A stretch of DNA of 64,000 bases from Tessaracoccus coleopterorum (GCF_011174705.1 NZ_JAANIJ010000001.1:2232001-2296000); one strand, 5' to 3'; positions 22,130 through 32,777 are shown, counted from the first letter of the stretch. Translations and numbers: made by a program. Notes: generated by a model not told the origin, from the letters alone.

Positions 22130-23163
22130 ATGCCCACCGGCACCCTCACCCCGGTCCTCGACGTCGGGGCGGTCCTGCGAGCCCGCCATCGCCGCTCCGC
22201 GCTGGTGTTCGGCTCCGCCACAGTCCTGCTCGCGGTGGTCGCTGCGCTGAGCCTCCTGATCGGCGTGCGTGACCTCGATCCGGCCACGGTCTGGCAGGCG
22301 CTCACGGCGCCCATCGCCGACGATGTCGACCACATGGTGGTGCTCCAACAGCGCGTCCCCGCACGCTGATCGGGCTCGCCGCCGGAATCTCGCTCGGGGT
22401 CGCAGGCATCGTCATCCAGGGCGTCACCCGTAACCCGATCGCCGACCCCGGCCTCCTCGGGTCAACTCCGGCGCAGCCCTCGCCGTGGTGCTCGCCATCC
22501 AGTTCCTCGGCGTCACCTCGGCCGTCGGTTACGTCTGGTTCGCGTTCGCGGGGCCGCCCTCGCCGCCGCCGTGGTGTTCTCCTTCGGACACGCGCAACCG
22601 GTGCAGCTCGCCCTCGTCGGCGCCGCCCTCGTCGCCTTCGTGACTCCGCTGACCACGCTGGTGCTGCTCCGCGACCAGGCCACCTTCAACAGCTACCGCT
22701 TCTGGGTGGTCGGCGCGCTCACCGGCCGCGATCTCGGCGTGCTCGCGTGGCTGCTGCCGTTCCTACTGGTGGGCCTCCTACTGGCCGCCTATCTGGCGCA
22801 CCGGCTGAACGGTCTCGCGCTCGGCGACGACATCGCGCGCGGGCTCGGGCAGGACGTGCGCACCACCCGCATCCTCGCCGGGCTCGCCATCGTGCTGCTG
22901 TGCGGCACGGCCGTCTCGCTCGCGGGCCCCATCGCGCTGGTGGGGCTCGTCGTGCCGCACGCCGCCCGCCGGCTTGTCGGGGTCGACCACCACGCGACCA
23001 CCGCGCTCGCGGTGCTGCTCGGCCCGATCATGCTGCTGGGGCGGACGTGATCGGCCGCGTGATCGTCACCAACGCGGAGCTCGAGGCGGGCGTCGTCTGC
23101 GCCTTCCTCGGCGCGCCCGTGCTCATCGCGGTGGCCCGCGGCCCGAGGGTGGCGGCCCCGTGA
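22130..23163 (+). CDS. Iron-siderophore ABC permease, FecCD family (subunit 1)
   Basis: One of two membrane subunits of the siderophore importer. The sequence shows RSALVFGSATVLLAVVAALS, the family loop ISLGVAGIVIQGVTRNPIAD PGLLG, and later GDDIARGLGQDVRTTRILAG and VSLAGPIALVGLVVPHAARR, which are the FecCD motifs including the ATPase-coupling helices. It starts 1 bp after the SIP stop and overlaps the next gene's GTG. About 345 residues and ten helices expected. Frame breaks near 22365, 22465, 22555 and 23040. Confidence 0.9.
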
Positions 23164-24192
23164 CCGCTTCCACCGGCCCGCCCTGCCGCTTCGGGCCCGC
23201 CGCCGCGGCGCCACGGCGCGCACCGTCGGCCTGCTCGCCTCCGCCGCTGTTCTCATCGCGGCGCTCACCGTCCTTGCGCTCCTGCTCGGGCCGCCGACCT
23301 CACCGGCGACGCGGTGCTGCGTGGGTTGCTCGGCGTCGGGTCGCGGTCCGAGAACCTCATCATCGGCACGTTGAGGCTGCCCCGGATCGAGGCCGCGCTG
23401 CTGGCAGGGGCCGCCTTCGGGCTCGCCGGGGCCGTGTTCCAGGCCGTGCTGCGAAACCCGCTCGCGAGCCCCGATATCCTCGGCGTCTCGTCGGGCGCCA
23501 GCCTCGGCGCCGTCGTCGCGGTGCTGGTGTTCGGCTGGAGCGGTTTCTCCGTCTCGGCGAGCGCCTTCATCGGGGCGCTCGGTGTGGCCGTGTTGATCTG
23601 GGCGTTGGCCTGGCGCCAGGGCCTGCACGGGCTGCGCTTCGTGCTGGTCGGCGTCGGGCTCGCGTACCTCAGCGGCTCGACCATCAGCTGGCTGCTCAGC
23701 CAGGCCGACGTGCGCGAGGCGCAGCCCGTCCTGCTGTGGACCGTCGGCAGCGTGGCCGACGTGCGCGGCGCCTCGCTCGGCGCCCTCGCGGTGCTTGTTG
23801 CGGTGTTCGGGGCGTGGTCGCGCTGGCGTCACGCCCGCTGCGCGTGCTTCCGCTCGGCGACGAGCTGGCCGCGGGCCTCGGCGTGGCACCCAACCCGGCG
23901 CGCACCGTCCTGCTGCTCGCCGCCGTCGGGCTCGTCGCGTCCGCCACCGGTGTCACCGGCCCGATCGCGTTCGTCGCGCTGCTGGCCGCGCCGATCGCCA
24001 GGCGGCTGACCGGCGACGGCGGCCCGCGCTGCTGGTGGCCACCGCCGTCGGGGCGCTGCTGACCCTGCTCGCCGATCTGCTCGGCCAGCACGCGGTGCCG
24101 GGGTGGTCGCCCCCGTCGGTATCGTCACCGGCCTGATCGGCGCCCCCTACCTGCTCCTCCTCCTGGTCCGTCAACGGAAGGCCGTCGCATGA
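23160..24192 (+). CDS. Iron-siderophore ABC permease, FecCD family (subunit 2)
   Basis: The second permease, with a GTG start overlapping the stop of subunit 1. Visible motifs are IIGTLRLPRIEAALLAGAAF, AGAVFQAVLRNPLASPDILG, LAWRQGLHGLRFVLVGVGLA, the coupling region LGDELAAGLGVAPNPARTVL and TGVTGPIAFVALLAAPIARR, and a C-terminal helix ending LLLLVRQRKAVA. Frame breaks at about 23200, 23295, 23815, 24025 and 24105. It ends with an ATGA overlap with the ATPase gene. The FecC/FecD labels are not assignable from sequence alone. Confidence 0.9.
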
Positions 24193-24991
24193 CCGCACAC
24201 CAGCACTCCTTCGCGGCCGAGGCCGTCACGGTCGGTTACGACGGCCGCGTCGTGATCGAGGGTCTCGACTTCGCCGTCCCGCCGGCAGGATCACGGTGAT
24301 CGTCGGCCCCAACGCGTGCGGCAAGTCGACCCTGCTCCGCACCTTGGCCGGCCTGCACAGGCCGACCGCCGGGCGGATCCTCCTCGACGGCACCCCGGTC
24401 GCCTCGCTCGGACGGCGCCGGGTGGCCCGCATCGTCGGTGTGCTGCCCCAGTCCTCGACGGCGCCCGACGGCGTGCGCGTCGCCGAGCTGGTCGCCCGTG
24501 GTCGCTACCCGCACCAGGGCTGGTTCGGTCTCGCCCGCTCCGACGACGACGCCGTGGTGGCCAGGGCCCTCGCCGACACGGGCACCGCCGACCTGGCCGA
24601 CCGCCGCGTCGAGGAGCTCTCCGGCGGGCAGCGGCAGCGGGTCTGGATCGCCATGGTGCTCGCGCAGGCGACCGACATCGTGCTGCTCGACGAACCGACG
24701 ACCTTCCTGGACGTCAGCCACCAGCTCGACCTGCTCGACCTGCTCGCCGACCTCAACCGCGAGCGCGGCACCACCGTGGTCATGGTGCTCCACGAGCTGA
24801 ACCTCGCCGCCCGCTACGCCGATCATCTCGTCATGATGCGCGACGGCGCGATCGTCGCGCAGGGCGCGCCCGGCGACGTGATCGACACCGGCTCGATCAA
24901 CAGGGTCTTCGGCCTCGACTGCCGGGTGGTCGACGACCCCGTCTCCGGCACGCCCCTTGTCGTTCCCATCGGGCGGCGCCACGCCGCCTGA
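24189..24991 (+). CDS. Iron-siderophore ABC transporter ATPase (FecE/FepC type)
   Basis: Energises the two permeases. Walker A is IVGPNACGKSTLLRTLAGL, with Ala-Cys where many transporters have Gly-Ser but still GxxxxGKS/T. The Q-loop is GVLPQSST, the signature is ELSGGQRQRVWIAMVLAQAT, Walker B is IVLLDEPTTFLDVSHQ, and the switch His is in VVMVLHELNLAARY. FLDVSHQ and YPHQ are hallmarks of the siderophore/B12 subgroup. About 267 residues. One frame break near 24288, before Walker A. Confidence 0.93.
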
Positions 24992-25035
24992 GCCCCACCG
25001 GGAGCACAGCTCCACAACCCGAGGAGAACCCCTTC

Positions 25036-26081
25036 ATGCCAATCGCCAGAACCCTGACCGCCCTTGCCGCGGCCGCCGCGCTCGCGCTCGTCGCGTGCGG
25101 CAGCCCTGCGACTCCACCCGGCGCCCCCAGCCGACCGGATCGGCGGCGCCGAGCACGGGCGCCCCGGCCGGCGCCACCGACGCCTTCCCGATCGAGATCA
25201 CGCATGCGCTCGGCACCACCGTGATCGAGGCAGAACCCACCCGCGTGGCCACCTGGGGCTGGGGCTCGACGGAGGCGGCGCTGGCCGTCGGCGTCTACCC
25301 GGTCGCCGTCGCGGAGCAGTCGTGGACCGTCGGCGCGGGCAACCTGCTGCCCTGGGTGGAGGAGGCCTTCGGCGACCGGGAGAAGCCGGTGGTGCTGACC
25401 GATGCCGACGGCGGCGCCACCTTCCCCTACGAGGAGCTGATCGCGGCCGATCCCGACCTGATCCTCGCCCCGTACTCCGGCCTGACCCAGGAGCAGTACG
25501 ACACGCTCAGTGAGATCGCCCCGACCGTCGCGTACCCAGGGCGCCGTGGACGACGACGTGGCAGGAGACCATCACGCTGACCGCCGAGGCGCTCGGCCGC
25601 TCCGCCGCGGGGGAAGAGGTGCTCTCGGGCATCGGCGGCACCCTCACCGCGATGGCGGAGGCACACCCGGGCTTGAGGGGAAGACGGTTGCCGGGTGTGG
25701 GACGCCGACGGCTTCGTCTACGTCTACACCGCGGCCGATCCCCGCATCGGCATCCTCGAGGAGGTGGGGCTCCGGGTCGCGCCGAGCGTCTCCGAGCTCG
25801 ACACGTCCGACGGCGGATTCTTCTACGAGCTGAGCTACGAGCAGCTCGACAAGCTCGACGCCGACATCGTGATCAGCTACCACGCCAGCGAGGAGGAGGC
25901 CGCCGCCTTCCTGACGAAGCCTGCGCTGCAGGCGATCCCGGCGGTGAAGGCCGGCCGCGTCGTCCAGGTGGCCGACCCGATCGCAGTGTCGTCGGTGTCG
26001 CCGCCCACCGCGCTGACGTTCGACTGGGAGGCCGGCCTCCCGACGCTCATCCGGAAGCTGTCGGAGGTGGCCGCGAGGTAG
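25036..26081 (+). CDS. Iron-siderophore ABC transporter substrate-binding lipoprotein (FecB/FepB type)
   Basis: The signal peptide ARTLTALAAAAALALVACGS contains the lipobox LVAC, so the protein is anchored outside the membrane. The body has VATWGWGSTEAALAVGVYPV, YEELIAADPDLILAPYSGLT, QYDTLSEIAPTVAYP and the C-terminal lobe LDADIVISYHASEEEAAAFL ... AVKAGRVVQVADP, typical of class III binding proteins for ferric siderophores. About 349 residues. Frame breaks at about 25137, 25540 and 25675. A GAGGAGAA ribosome site precedes the ATG. It ends the iron operon, and a stem-loop follows. Confidence 0.9.
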
Positions 26082-26087
26082 CCCCAC

Positions 26088-26124
26088 GGCGTGCGCCGCC
26101 GGCCTCCCGTCCGCGGCGCACGCC
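26088..26124 (+). terminator. Stem-loop terminator after the iron operon
   Basis: A perfect 12-bp stem, GGCGTGCGCCGC (26088-26099) with 26113-26124, starts 6 bp after the lipoprotein stop. It should separate the iron operon from arsC. Confidence 0.7.
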
Positions 26125-26160
26125 CCCGGGATCGGGCATCGCAGGGGATACGCTTGGGCG

Positions 26161-26513
26161 ATGAGCGAGATCACCGTGCTGCACAACCCCGTTGCTCCAC
26201 GTCGAGGGCCGCGGTCGACGCCGTCGTCGCATCCGGGCTGCGCGGCGAGATCCGCAACTACCTCTCGGAAACCCTCTCGCGTGGCGAGTGGCTCGAGGTG
26301 CTCGCCAAGCTCGACGCGGACCCCACTGAGCTGGTGCGCCGCGACCCGAACTTCGAGCGCTCGGGCCTCACCGACGCCGACGTCGCCTCCGCGGAGCAGG
26401 TCGCCTCGGTGCTGGCCGAGCAACCGCAGCTCGCGCAGCGCCCGGTCCTGATCCGGGGCGACAGGGCGATCATCGGACGCCCGAAGTCGGCCGTCGGACC
26501 CTTCCTCGGCTGA
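26161..26513 (+). CDS. ArsC-family reductase
   Basis: A small thioredoxin-fold protein of about 117 residues. MSEITVLHNP followed, after one frame break near 26196, by CSTSRAAVDAV gives the ArsC active-site pattern HNPxCSTSR with its catalytic cysteine. It continues IRNYLSETLSRGEWLEVLAK, PTELVRRDPNFERSGLTDAD and the C-terminal RPVLIRGDRAIIGRPKSAVG, where the family's conserved Arg-containing P-I/V-L/V and GRPxxxV steps are present. It probably reduces arsenate with glutaredoxin or mycothiol-type thiol, but YfgD/Spx-like relatives without arsenate activity are possible, and no ars genes are adjacent. The TACGCT hexamer 6 nt before the ATG suggests a leaderless mRNA. Confidence 0.82.
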
Positions 26514-26517
26514 GACC

Positions 26518-27137
26518 ATGACCCGCAGGTCACGACGGCTGCTGCGGCTGTCGCTGAGCGTTGGGGTCGGCGTCGTCGCCGCGCTGCCGATCGGGCTGCT
26601 CACCCGGATCGACCTCGGCATCGCGGGCGGATGGACCGCGTTCGTCGCGGTGTACTGCAGCTGGACCTGGCTCCGGCTCTGGCCCCTGGATGCGGCCCAG
26701 ACGGCGGAGCACTCCATGGAGGAGGACCCCGGCCGGGCCTCGCCGATCTGATCCTGATCGTGGCCTCCGTCGCGAGCGTCGCGGGCATGGGGTTCATCCT
26801 GGTTGCGGGCAATCAACCGGTGTCGACCGCCGCGCTCGGCGTCGCCTGCGTGGTGGCGTCCTGGCTTCTGGTCCACACGATCTACGCCGTCCGCTACGCC
26901 GACCTGTACTTCTCCTCGGACAGGCCCCCGATCGACTTCGGCGACGAGCCCCCGCGCTACTCCGACTTCGCCTACCTGACGTTCTGCCTCGGCATGACGT
27001 ACCAGATCTCCGACACCAACCTGCGCACCAACCGGTTACGGGTCACGGTGCTGGGCCACACGCTGCTCAGCTACTTCCTGGGCGCCGTCGTGCTTGCCGC
27101 GACGGTCAACCTCGTCTCGGGGCTGGCGGCGAGCTGA
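26518..27137 (+). CDS. DUF1345 family membrane protein
   Basis: The ATG is 4 bp after the arsC stop, so the genes are co-transcribed. The sequence LRLSLSVGVGVVAALPIGLL, LADLILIVASVASVAGMGF, VVASWLLVHTIYAVRYADLY and YSDFAYLTFCLGMTYQISDT followed by LLSYFLGAVVLAATVNLVS fits DUF1345, a family of five-helix inner-membrane proteins. The TYQISDT phrase is especially typical. About 207 residues with one frame break near 26735. Function unknown. Confidence 0.85.
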
Positions 27138-27165
27138 GGAGCGCCGGCCACGGGGGCGGAAGCCC

Positions 27166-28200
27166 TCAGGTCGGGAGCCAGCCCTGCAGGTTCTCCGCCA
27201 CCACCTCCGTCAGCGCCCGATGTGGCCGGGTCGTCGTTGAGGCAGGCGATGTAGTCGAACCGCGGCCCTCCCGCAGACTCGTAGGCCTCGCGGATCAGCT
27301 TGTCGACCTCCTCCAACGTCTCGACGCAGTCGGCCGAGAAGGCGGGGAGATGACTGCCACCGATCGGCCCTGCCGGGCCAGTTCGGCCGCGTGCTCGATC
27401 GTGTAGGGACGCAGCCACTCCTCCCGGCCGAACACCGATTGGAACGTTGTGTGGATCCGGTCGGTGGGCCAGCCGAGCCGTGCGGCCAACAGGCGCGAGG
27501 TCTCCAGGCACTGCGAGTAGTACGGGTCGCCCTCGTGGACGTAGCGCTGCGGCATCCCGTGGTACGAGGCGATCAGCACGTCGGGCGTGTGGTCGAGCGC
27601 CGCGTAGCCCCTCTCGACCGATGCCGCGAGGGCGTCGATGTAGGAGGCGCGGCCGTAGTACTCCGGCGCCACCCGGACGGCGGGCTGGCGCTTGAGCCGC
27701 AGCAGGGCCCGGAAGAACTCGTCGTTGGCCGTCGCCCAGGTCGCCCCGCGTAGTGCGGGTACAGGGGAACGAACAGGAGCCGGTCGCAGCCCGCCTCCGT
27801 CAGCCGCCCCACCGCGTCGCGGGTCGACGGGTTCCCGTAGCGCATGCACACGTCGACGACGACCTCGTCGCCCCAGCGGGCGGCGGCCGCGTCGGCCAGC
27901 GCCGCGAGCTGCCTCCGCGTCACCGTCATCATCGGCGACTCGTCGTCCTCCGTGTTCCACACCGAGCGGTAGATGGCGCCGGACGTGAACGGGCGCCTGG
28001 TCAGCACCATGGTGTGCAGGATCGGGAGCCACCTCCAGGCCGGAAGGTCGACCACCCGGCGGTCGGAGAGGAACTCGCGCAGGTACCGGCGCATCGACCG
28101 GTAGTCGGTGCCGTCGGGGTGCCGAGGTTGGCGAACAGCACCCCGACCTTCGAGGCGTGCACCCGTCGGGTGGGGCGGGGATGATCAGCTGCTCTGTCAC
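27166..28200 (-). CDS. hemH: Ferrochelatase (coproporphyrin-type, HemH/CpfC)
   Basis: Inserts ferrous iron into the tetrapyrrole at the end of heme synthesis. In actinobacteria the family uses coproporphyrin III. The motifs are KVGVLFANLGTPTAP near the N-terminus, YRSMRRYLREFLSDRRVVDL, YGNPSTRDAVGRLTEAGCDR, and the active-site His in LIASYHGMPQRYVHEGDPYY with the following QC, then the acidic metal-site region SADCVETLEEVDKLIREAYE. The end is TEVVAENLQGWLP. About 345 residues. It has a GTG start with an AGGAG site. Frame breaks at about 28140, 27750, 27370 and 27225. It lies convergent to the DUF1345 gene, next to the iron uptake locus. Confidence 0.92.
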
Positions 28201-28356
28201 GCAAGTCTCCTAGGGTGGCTCGACCACGAGTGTAGGGAGGCTTCGCGGTACCCGATGGCGACCCCGTGTCGCTTCGCCACCTCACTTTCGGCCCTGATGC
28301 GATCGACCACCCCGTGGTGGCTCGTGTCCGGGTGGGGCAGCGTCTACCTTAGGATC

Positions 28357-29654
28357 GTGACCTGGGTAACCCGGGATGACAAGGCGTTAGGGGCGGTCGG
28401 CCAGAGCAGCAGCGCGGTCGGGCTCTGGGAGGTCACGGCGTCCGGCCTGGTGCGCACCGGCGGCTGGAGCACCCCGTCGCGGGTCACAGCCGTGCTGCTC
28501 GAGGATGACTCCCTCCTTGTCGGGGCGGATTCTCCGAGGTCCGCGAGTACTCCCTCGACGGGGAGCAGCTCCGCGCGTGGCCGGAGCGCTCGGTCGTCGT
28601 GAGCCTCGCGGGCCGGGGCGACACGCGGCTCGTCGGGTCGGCGGGGGAGCGACCACACTCTGGCGCAGGAGCGATACCGGCGAGCTCAACCGGATCGACG
28701 CGGGCATGCTGTTCGACGTGGTGCGGGCGGCTCCGCGGTGATGCTCAGCAGCAGCGTCGGGCCGCACGTGTTCAGCCTCGGGACGGGGGTGGGAGGATGC
28801 CGGTCGTGGCCAACGGGGCCGACCTCAACGCCTACTACGGGTTCAGCAGCGACGGTTCGACGCTGGTCAACCAGACCCGTGACGAACGGTTGATCACCTT
28901 CCGACGCGAGGGTGACCGGTACGAGCAGGTCGCCTCGCTGGCGTTCCCGCATGCCCTCTCCGACATCCGGCTCTCACCGAAGGGGACATCCTCGTGCTCG
29001 GGGTCGAGGGCCGGCCCGGCTACCAGGTGTACCGCTGGGTCGGGGCAACTGGGTCGGGTCCGCCCGGATCGACGGCTGGCCGAGCGGCATCAGCGCCTTC
29101 GTGGGCGACGCGCTGTTCGTCGGGCTGGGCATCGAGGGCAGGAGTTCACCGTGTGGGACCTCACCGGGGAGCCTGAGCGGCTGGCTGACGTCGAGACCGA
29201 GGAGAGCGAGGTGCCGGCCGCCTTCGCCGGGGCGCCCGGGATGCTCGCGGTGGGCGATCTCGCCGGTGAGATCACCGTCTACTCGCTGCAGGACCCCGCC
29301 GGGTCCCGGGTGACGGCGCGGTTGCGAGAGGCCAGGTCGTCGATCTCGCAGGTGAACTTCTCAGCGGACGGTGGGCGCCTGTTCGCCTCGACCTACGAGG
29401 GCCTCGTGTGGGTGTGGCGCCTCGACGGGAGCGACCCGGAGCTGGAGCTGCGCCTCGAGCCTGGGGCGCAGGCCGTCCAGGGGTCGCCGAGCTGGACGGC
29501 TCGGTGGTGATGTCGCTGCGTGACGGCAGGTCGCTCCGGTGGCCCTCCCGTCGGACGATGACGCCTCCCTCTGCGGGGCGTTCGGCCGGTACCTGACCGA
29601 GGACGAGTGGTTCCAGTTGGTGCACGGCGTCGGGTACGTCCGGGTTGCCCCTGA
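28357..29654 (+). CDS. WD40-like beta-propeller protein
   Basis: Repeated blade-like segments are visible: [99 protein letters not shown] and [20 protein letters not shown]. The C-terminal tail [22 protein letters not shown] matches the short helical cap (ALxxACxxxGRxLTxxEW) that ends many actinobacterial WD40 proteins fused to kinase or STAND ATPase domains. No such N-terminal domain is present here. The gene seems to begin at GTG 28357, 6 nt after TACCTT, and needs about nine frame corrections. It ends PGCP just before the convergent ald stop. It could be a stand-alone propeller or the remains of a larger protein. Confidence 0.7.
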
Positions 29655-29660
29655 CGCCGG

Positions 29661-30766
29661 TCAGCCGGCCAACGCGTCGGCCGGTGCCACCCAGTCGCGA
29701 CCGAAAGCCCGGGCCACGGGCTCCGACGTGAGCAGGCCGAGGTGGGTGGAGAGCCCCGCGCCAGGGGCCGTCGTGTCGCATCGCCGCGGTCACCCCAAGT
29801 CGGCCACCTCGCGGATGTAGGGCAGCGTCGCGTTCGTCAGTGCCCACGTGGACGTGATGGGCACCACCCGGGGATGTTGGCGACGCAGTAGTACGTGGAG
29901 TCGTGCACCCGGAACGTCGGGTCCTCGTGCGTGGTGGGTCGGCTCCCTCGAAGCAGCCGCCCTGGTCGATCGACACGTCCACCAGCACCGAGCCCGGCTT
30001 CATCTTCGCCACCATCTCCTCGGTGACGAGCTTGGGTGCCTTCGCCCCGGCACCAGCACGGTGCCGATCACCATGTCGGCCCCAGCACCTGCTCGCGCAC
30101 GGCCAGCGTCGAGGACGCGAGTTGGTGGACCCGGTTGCCCCACCGGCCCAGGCAGGTGCGGAGCTTCTCGAGGTTGGTGTCGAGCAGGGTGACGTCGGCG
30201 CCCATCCCGAGCGCCACCTCGGTCGCGTTCTGCCCGACGACCCCGGCGCCGAGGACGACCACCTTCGCGTTGGCGACCCCGCCGATCCCACCCATCAGGA
30301 TGCCCCGCCCGCCCGAGTTCCTCTGCAGTTCGTGTGCGCCCACCTGCGGGCGAGGCAGCCGGCCACCTCGCTCATGGGATGGAGCAGGGGAGAAGACCCG
30401 ACGGCAGTTGCACCGTCTCGTAGGCGATCGAGGTGGTGCCCGCCGCGACCAGCGCGTCCACGAGGGGCCGTCGGCCGCGAGATGCAGATAGGTGAACAGC
30501 GCGAGGTCGTCGCGGAGCAGGTGGTACTCCTCCGGGAGGGGTTCCTTGACCTTCAGGACCAGCTCGGAGTCGGCCCACACGGAGTCGGCTCCGGGCAGGA
30601 TCCGCGCACCGACCGCGGCGTAGTCGTCATCGCTGATCGCCGAGCCGATCCCGGCCCCCGACTCGATCAGCACCTCGTGGCCCCGACGACCAACTCATGC
30701 ACCCGACGGGGTGATGGCGACGCGGTACTCGCTGTTCTTGATCTCCCTGGGGACTCCGATGCGCAT
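29661..30766 (-). CDS. ald: Alanine dehydrogenase
   Basis: NAD-dependent interconversion of L-alanine and pyruvate plus ammonia. [20 protein letters not shown] at the start, then [39 protein letters not shown], the Rossmann segment [68 protein letters not shown], and a C-terminus [20 protein letters not shown] are all standard. About 370 residues. Six or so frame breaks (about 30690, 30460, 30385, 30085, 29955 and 29790). Because of the breaks no single frame shows the whole enzyme. Confidence 0.93.
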
Positions 30767-30902
30767 GACGCTCCTTCCTGCCCGTCAGGCTACTTGTGCC
30801 GGGGTCGCCGCACGCGGATCGCGGTCATTCTCAGAAAGGGTGCCGTCTGCCCGGTGAAGTGCCTTGTCGGCCTCCGAGTTACCGGCGTGTCGCCTGAGAG
30901 CC

Positions 30903-30945
30903 TTCCTGAGAAATTCTTGGAATCTCGGCGGGTCTTGTGTAGCGT
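30903..30945 (+). promoter_or_regulatory. Promoter and palindromic sites of the secreted RlpA gene
   Basis: TTGGAA (30917-30922), 17 bp and TAGCGT (30940-30945) form a sigma-A-like promoter. A palindrome-like TTCCTGAGAAA (30903-30913) sits just upstream of the -35, and a second TTCTCAGAA lies at 30828-30836. Related sites occur at the other RlpA-domain gene (43249-43292). Confidence 0.5.
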
Positions 30946-30973
30946 CGTGCCCGTCATCTTCGAAAGGACGTCC

Positions 30974-31818
30974 ATGCTGAAGCGTGTACTAGTCGGCCTC
31001 GTGACCGTGGCTGCCGGTCTCGCGGGCGCCATCGCCGCCCCGCAGACGGCCAGCGCCTCCGATGTCTACACCACGCCGGGCGACCACCTGGTCAACGGGC
31101 GCTACTGGAACACCGACTGTTCCAAGTACTCGACCACCGTGGTGCGCTGTTCCACCGACATCTGGGCCGACAAGGTCGTCAAGGTCGGCGGCAGCTACGT
31201 CATGCACAAGGGGTGGGCGTTCAACAACCTCACCTACCTCCCTCCGAGCGTGCCCAGTGGGACGACAACCCGCTCGGCGTCAGCACCTCGAAGTGGACCG
31301 CCGCCGACGGCCGGAAGTGGAAGACCGAATGCGACACCCCTGCCACCGGTAGGGCGGCTGCCGCAGCTACGCGCTCGCCGATGTCGTCAAGCAGGTCAAC
31401 GGCAGGTTCGTCACTGCGTCCACCTGGCAGTTCAACAACATCGTCCAGTTCGCCACCTCGGACAAGCCCGCGGTGACCACGATCCCAAGGCCGCCCCGCC
31501 GCTCGACGGCGTTCCGGTCGAGACCGACCCGGTGCCGACCCAGTCGTGCAAGGCGTCCTACTACTGGGAGGCCAGCGCACCGCCAACGGTGAGTGGTTCA
31601 ACCCCGCGGCGCTGACCACCGCGCACAAGTCGCTCCCGTTCAACACCAGAGTGAGGGTGGTCAACCCGAAGAACGGCAAGTCGGTGACGGTGCGCGTCAA
31701 CGACCGTGGCCCCTACGTGTCGGGCCGCTGCCTCGACCTGTCGCGTGCCGCGATGCAGGCCATCGGAGGTACCGCCTCCGGTGTGCTCACCATCAACTAC
31801 CAGGTGCTCGGTCGCTGA
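30974..31818 (+). CDS. Secreted protein: two-unit cysteine module plus RlpA-like barrel
   Basis: The signal peptide MLKRVLVGLVTVAAGLAGAI ends at TASAS. Next is a module of two units, NGRYWNTDCSKY...CSTDIW...WAFNNLTYLP and DGRKWKTECDTP...GCRSYALADVV...WQFNNIVQF, homologous to the end of the protein at 1-779. A linker TDPVPTQSC leads to a double-psi barrel of the RlpA/3D type: KASYYWEGQRTANGEWFNP, LTTAHKSLPFNTRVRVVNPK, VRVNDRGPYVSGRCLDLS, AMQAIGGTASGVLTINYQVL. RlpA barrels act on peptidoglycan in some bacteria. The Asp in NDRGPY is retained. About 285 residues, five frame breaks (31250-31570). A GAAAGGAC site precedes the ATG. Confidence 0.85.
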
Positions 31819-31833
31819 GCCCTCCCAAGAACC

Positions 31834-31865
31834 GACGCCCCGGACCTCCCCCCAGTCCGGGCGTC
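31834..31865 (+). terminator. Intrinsic terminator
   Basis: A GACGCCCCGGAC/GTCCGGGCGTC stem with a C-rich loop is followed by TTCTATTT, 15 bp after the RlpA-protein stop. It lies between convergent genes. Confidence 0.85.
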
Positions 31866-31880
31866 TTCTATTTCCCCGGG

Positions 31881-32777
31881 TCAGCTGCCGAGCGCGGCGT
31901 CGAGCCGTTCGCGGGTCGGGCCGGCGGCCGAACCCTCCACGGCGACGGCGAGGGCGGCGGCGATGTTGGCGCGACGGAGCGCCTCCTCCATGCCGAGGCC
32001 CTCGGCGAGCATCGCAAGCAGGGCGCCCGCGTGGGCATCGCCCGCGCCTGTCGAGTCGACGACGTCGACCGGATGGCCGGGTACCCTGAGCGGCGCCGAC
32101 CCCCTGCGGTGCAGCACCGCGCCCTCGGCGCCGAGCCTCGCGACGATGACGGCGTCGGGCCTGGAGAGGCGCGGCCACAGCGCCCGGACGCCCCCAGGAG
32201 GGTTGCCTCGCGCTCGTTCAGGCTCAGGATGGTGGTGGAGGCCAGGACGGCGTCGAGCACGCCGTCGGGCACCTCGGCGGCCAGAGGCCCCGGATCCATC
32301 AGCAGCGTGGCGGGGAGTAGCCGTCGAGGAGCGCCGCGACGGCCGGGCCCGTGGTCGGATAGAGCAGGTCGTAGCCGCTGACGTAGACGGAGTCGTCCGC
32401 CCGCCAACCGATGCCCGCGAGATCGGTGTCGCCGATCTCCTGTTCCACGCCCGGGCTCGTGACGAACGTGCGCTCGCCGTCGGGCTCGATCAGCCCGATG
32501 CAACTGCCGGAATCGCCGTCGACGGAGCGGGCAGCAGCACATCCACTCCGAGGTCGTCCAACGCCTCCATCAGCATGGTGCCCACCGGGCCTGTGCCGAC
32601 CCGGCCCGCGACGACCGTCGGCATGCCGAGCCGGGCCGCGGCCGCGACGATGTTGAACGCGCCGCCGGGCTGCGCGGTGATCGGCCCTGCCAGCACGTCG
32701 CCTCCGCGCTCGGGCAGGTTGGGCACGCGCATCATCTGGTCGCCGATCAGGCTGCCGATCACCACGAGGCGGCTCAT
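31881..32777 (-). CDS. PfkB-family carbohydrate or nucleoside kinase
   Basis: A ribokinase-fold kinase of about 300 residues. The N-terminus MSRLVVIGSLIGDQMMRVPN and the substrate-side glycine motif PGGAFNIVAAAARLGM are followed by VGTMLMEALDDLGVDVLLP. The C-terminal anion hole and catalytic base are in VDVVDSTGAGDAHAGALLAM. Frame breaks near 32500, 32315 and 32190. Its ATG overlaps the stop of the ADP-ribosylglycohydrolase gene (ATGA), so the two are translated together. The substrate could be ribose, an ADP-ribose product or a nucleoside. The coupling favours a ribosyl compound, but that is inference. Confidence 0.85.
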
